Of a DNA stretch of 64,000 nt, positions 63,237 to 64,000 are shown one piece after another. Each line of letters starts with the position of its first letter. Within the stretch, counting starts at the first letter, position 1. The stretch is from Rhodococcus sp. IEGM 1381 (GTDB lineage Bacteria; Actinomycetota; Actinomycetes; Mycobacteriales; Mycobacteriaceae): positions 1 through 64,000 of the forward strand of contig NZ_JASHKQ010000007.1 in the NCBI RefSeq assembly GCF_030056795.1, in the 5' to 3' direction. The notes beneath the pieces are model-generated. The model searched no databases, was not told the origin of the DNA, and saw only the letters and a list, made by a program, of their open reading frames with translations. A program made the translations under genes and the position numbers.

Positions 63237-64000
63237 CGTCGCCCTGGTTGTCCGTTGTACTCGCCCTTGTTTCGGCATTCCTGTTCGCGTGCGCGGCGGT
63301 GGCGCAGCAGAGCGCCGCGGCGTCCGTTCCGGAGGGAACGTCGCTGGTGTCGGCTCTCGTTCGCAGTCCCCGATGGTGGATGGGCGTGGTCGGAGACGGG
63401 GGTGGCTATGCGGTACAGATCGCCGCGCTCTGGGTCGGTTCGGTCCTCGTCGTGCAGCCACTGCTCGTCACCGCCCTGCTGTTCGCATTACCGATGTCGG
63501 CGAAATTCGCGCGCCGCTCCCTGCCTGGGTCGACCTGGGCCCTCGCGTTTCTCCTCGCCGCCGCGCTCGCGGTCTTCATCGTGGTGGGTGACCCGAGCGA
63601 AGGCACAACCGACGCTCCTCTCGCAGCGTGGGTCGTGCCTCTGATCGTTGCCGCTGTCGTGATCGGCGGCGCGGCAGTGAGCGGTCTGGTGCTGGCCTCC
63701 CCCGGCCTGCGGGCTCTGCTTCTCGGAGCTGCGGGAGGTCTGTTGTTCGGACTTGCTGCAGCGCTCACCAAATTCGTGACCGATCTCGTCGACGCCGATC
63801 CAATTGCAGCTCTGACAGCGTGGCAGACCTACACCCTGATCGGATCCGGCGTTGTCGGGTTCTACTTGCAACAACGCGCGTTCCAGGTGGGGCCGCTGTC
63901 TGCATCGATGCCGGCCGTCACGATCTGCGAACCCCTCGGTGCTGCGTTCATCGGAGTGACGGTCCTGGACGAGAGAATCAGAACCGAGGGCGCAGCCCTG
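63233..64000 (+). CDS. DMT-superfamily (EamA/NIPA-like) membrane transporter, cut at the window edge
   Basis: The frame from GTG 63233 (SPWLSVVLALVSAFLFACAA) is open to the end of the window, at least 256 residues. At least seven hydrophobic segments are visible, including SVLVVQPLLVTALLFALPMS, LLLGAAGGLLFGLAAALTKF and SASMPAVTICEPLGAAFIGV. The 10-helix DMT fold is likely; the substrate is unknown. It overlaps the helicase stop and is probably co-transcribed. The 3' end is outside the window. Confidence 0.75.
   Translation, partial: MTSPWLSVVLALVSAFLFACAAVAQQSAAASVPEGTSLVSALVRSPRWWMGVVGDGGGYAVQIAALWVGSVLVVQPLLVTALLFALPMSAKFARRSLPGSTWALAFLLAAALAVFIVVGDPSEGTTDAPLAAWVVPLIVAAVVIGGAAVSGLVLASPGLRALLLGAAGGLLFGLAAALTKFVTDLVDADPIAALTAWQTYTLIGSGVVGFYLQQRAFQVGPLSASMPAVTICEPLGAAFIGVTVLDERIRTEGAAL

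Overview
The window is high-GC DNA from a mycolic-acid-type actinobacterium, most likely a Rhodococcus. The reasons are GTG starts, strong codon bias, iron boxes of the IdeR/DmdR1 type, a fused UreAB urease subunit, HelR-type RNA polymerase recycling, and mycobacterial-style BlaI/M56 and Ndh-II genes. The genus call is inference. No rRNA, tRNA or CRISPR array was seen.

Left part (1 to about 24.6 kb) is accessory and patchy. It holds two copies of a three-gene module: tyrosine integrase, small HTH protein, and a protein with three zinc ribbons joined to a catalytically dead recombinase fold. The copy at 2996-5860 is intact. The copy at 1-1627 is cut by the window edge and broken by a TGA in place of a zinc-ribbon cysteine. 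Then come small regulator/enzyme units: oxidoreductase with LysR, MFS pump and FMN reductase with MarR and twin operators, HxlR with an imine-reductase-like dehydrogenase. Among them lie many fragments: a decayed integrase, the end of an IS3-type transposase, the tails of a dehalogenase-like hydrolase and of an erythromycin esterase, and a frameshifted DUF2332 gene. Four copies of a 61-bp repeat lie between 18.28 and 23.21 kb.

A rifamycin-response theme links the two parts. A 19-bp inverted repeat of the form GGGNCTTGNNNCAAGNCCC lies 59 bp before a GT1 glycosyltransferase (23527-24648) and 54 bp before helR (31675-33852). This matches the rifamycin-associated element (RAE) known from actinomycetes, so the glycosyltransferase is a candidate rifamycin-inactivating enzyme.

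Right part (24.7-64 kb) looks like chromosome core. It has an ArgA-like acetyltransferase, HAD phosphatase, methyltransferase, a PAS-GAF-GGDEF-EAL protein, LysR/DapA-like pair, UvrA paralogue, isochorismatase-like hydrolase, HugZ-like protein, ndh, a urease operon (ureAB-C-F-G-D, no ureE), an aldolase-like gene with a thioesterase, and an iron-uptake locus. The iron locus has a FhuF-like gene divergent from FecCD-FecCD-FecE, with an iron box between them; the first permease carries an N-terminal RDD domain. After it come an MprF-like envelope enzyme with a membrane esterase, a blaI/M56 pair with an autoregulatory-looking operator, two DEAD-box helicases around gnd, a DUF4262 gene, and a transporter running off the right edge.
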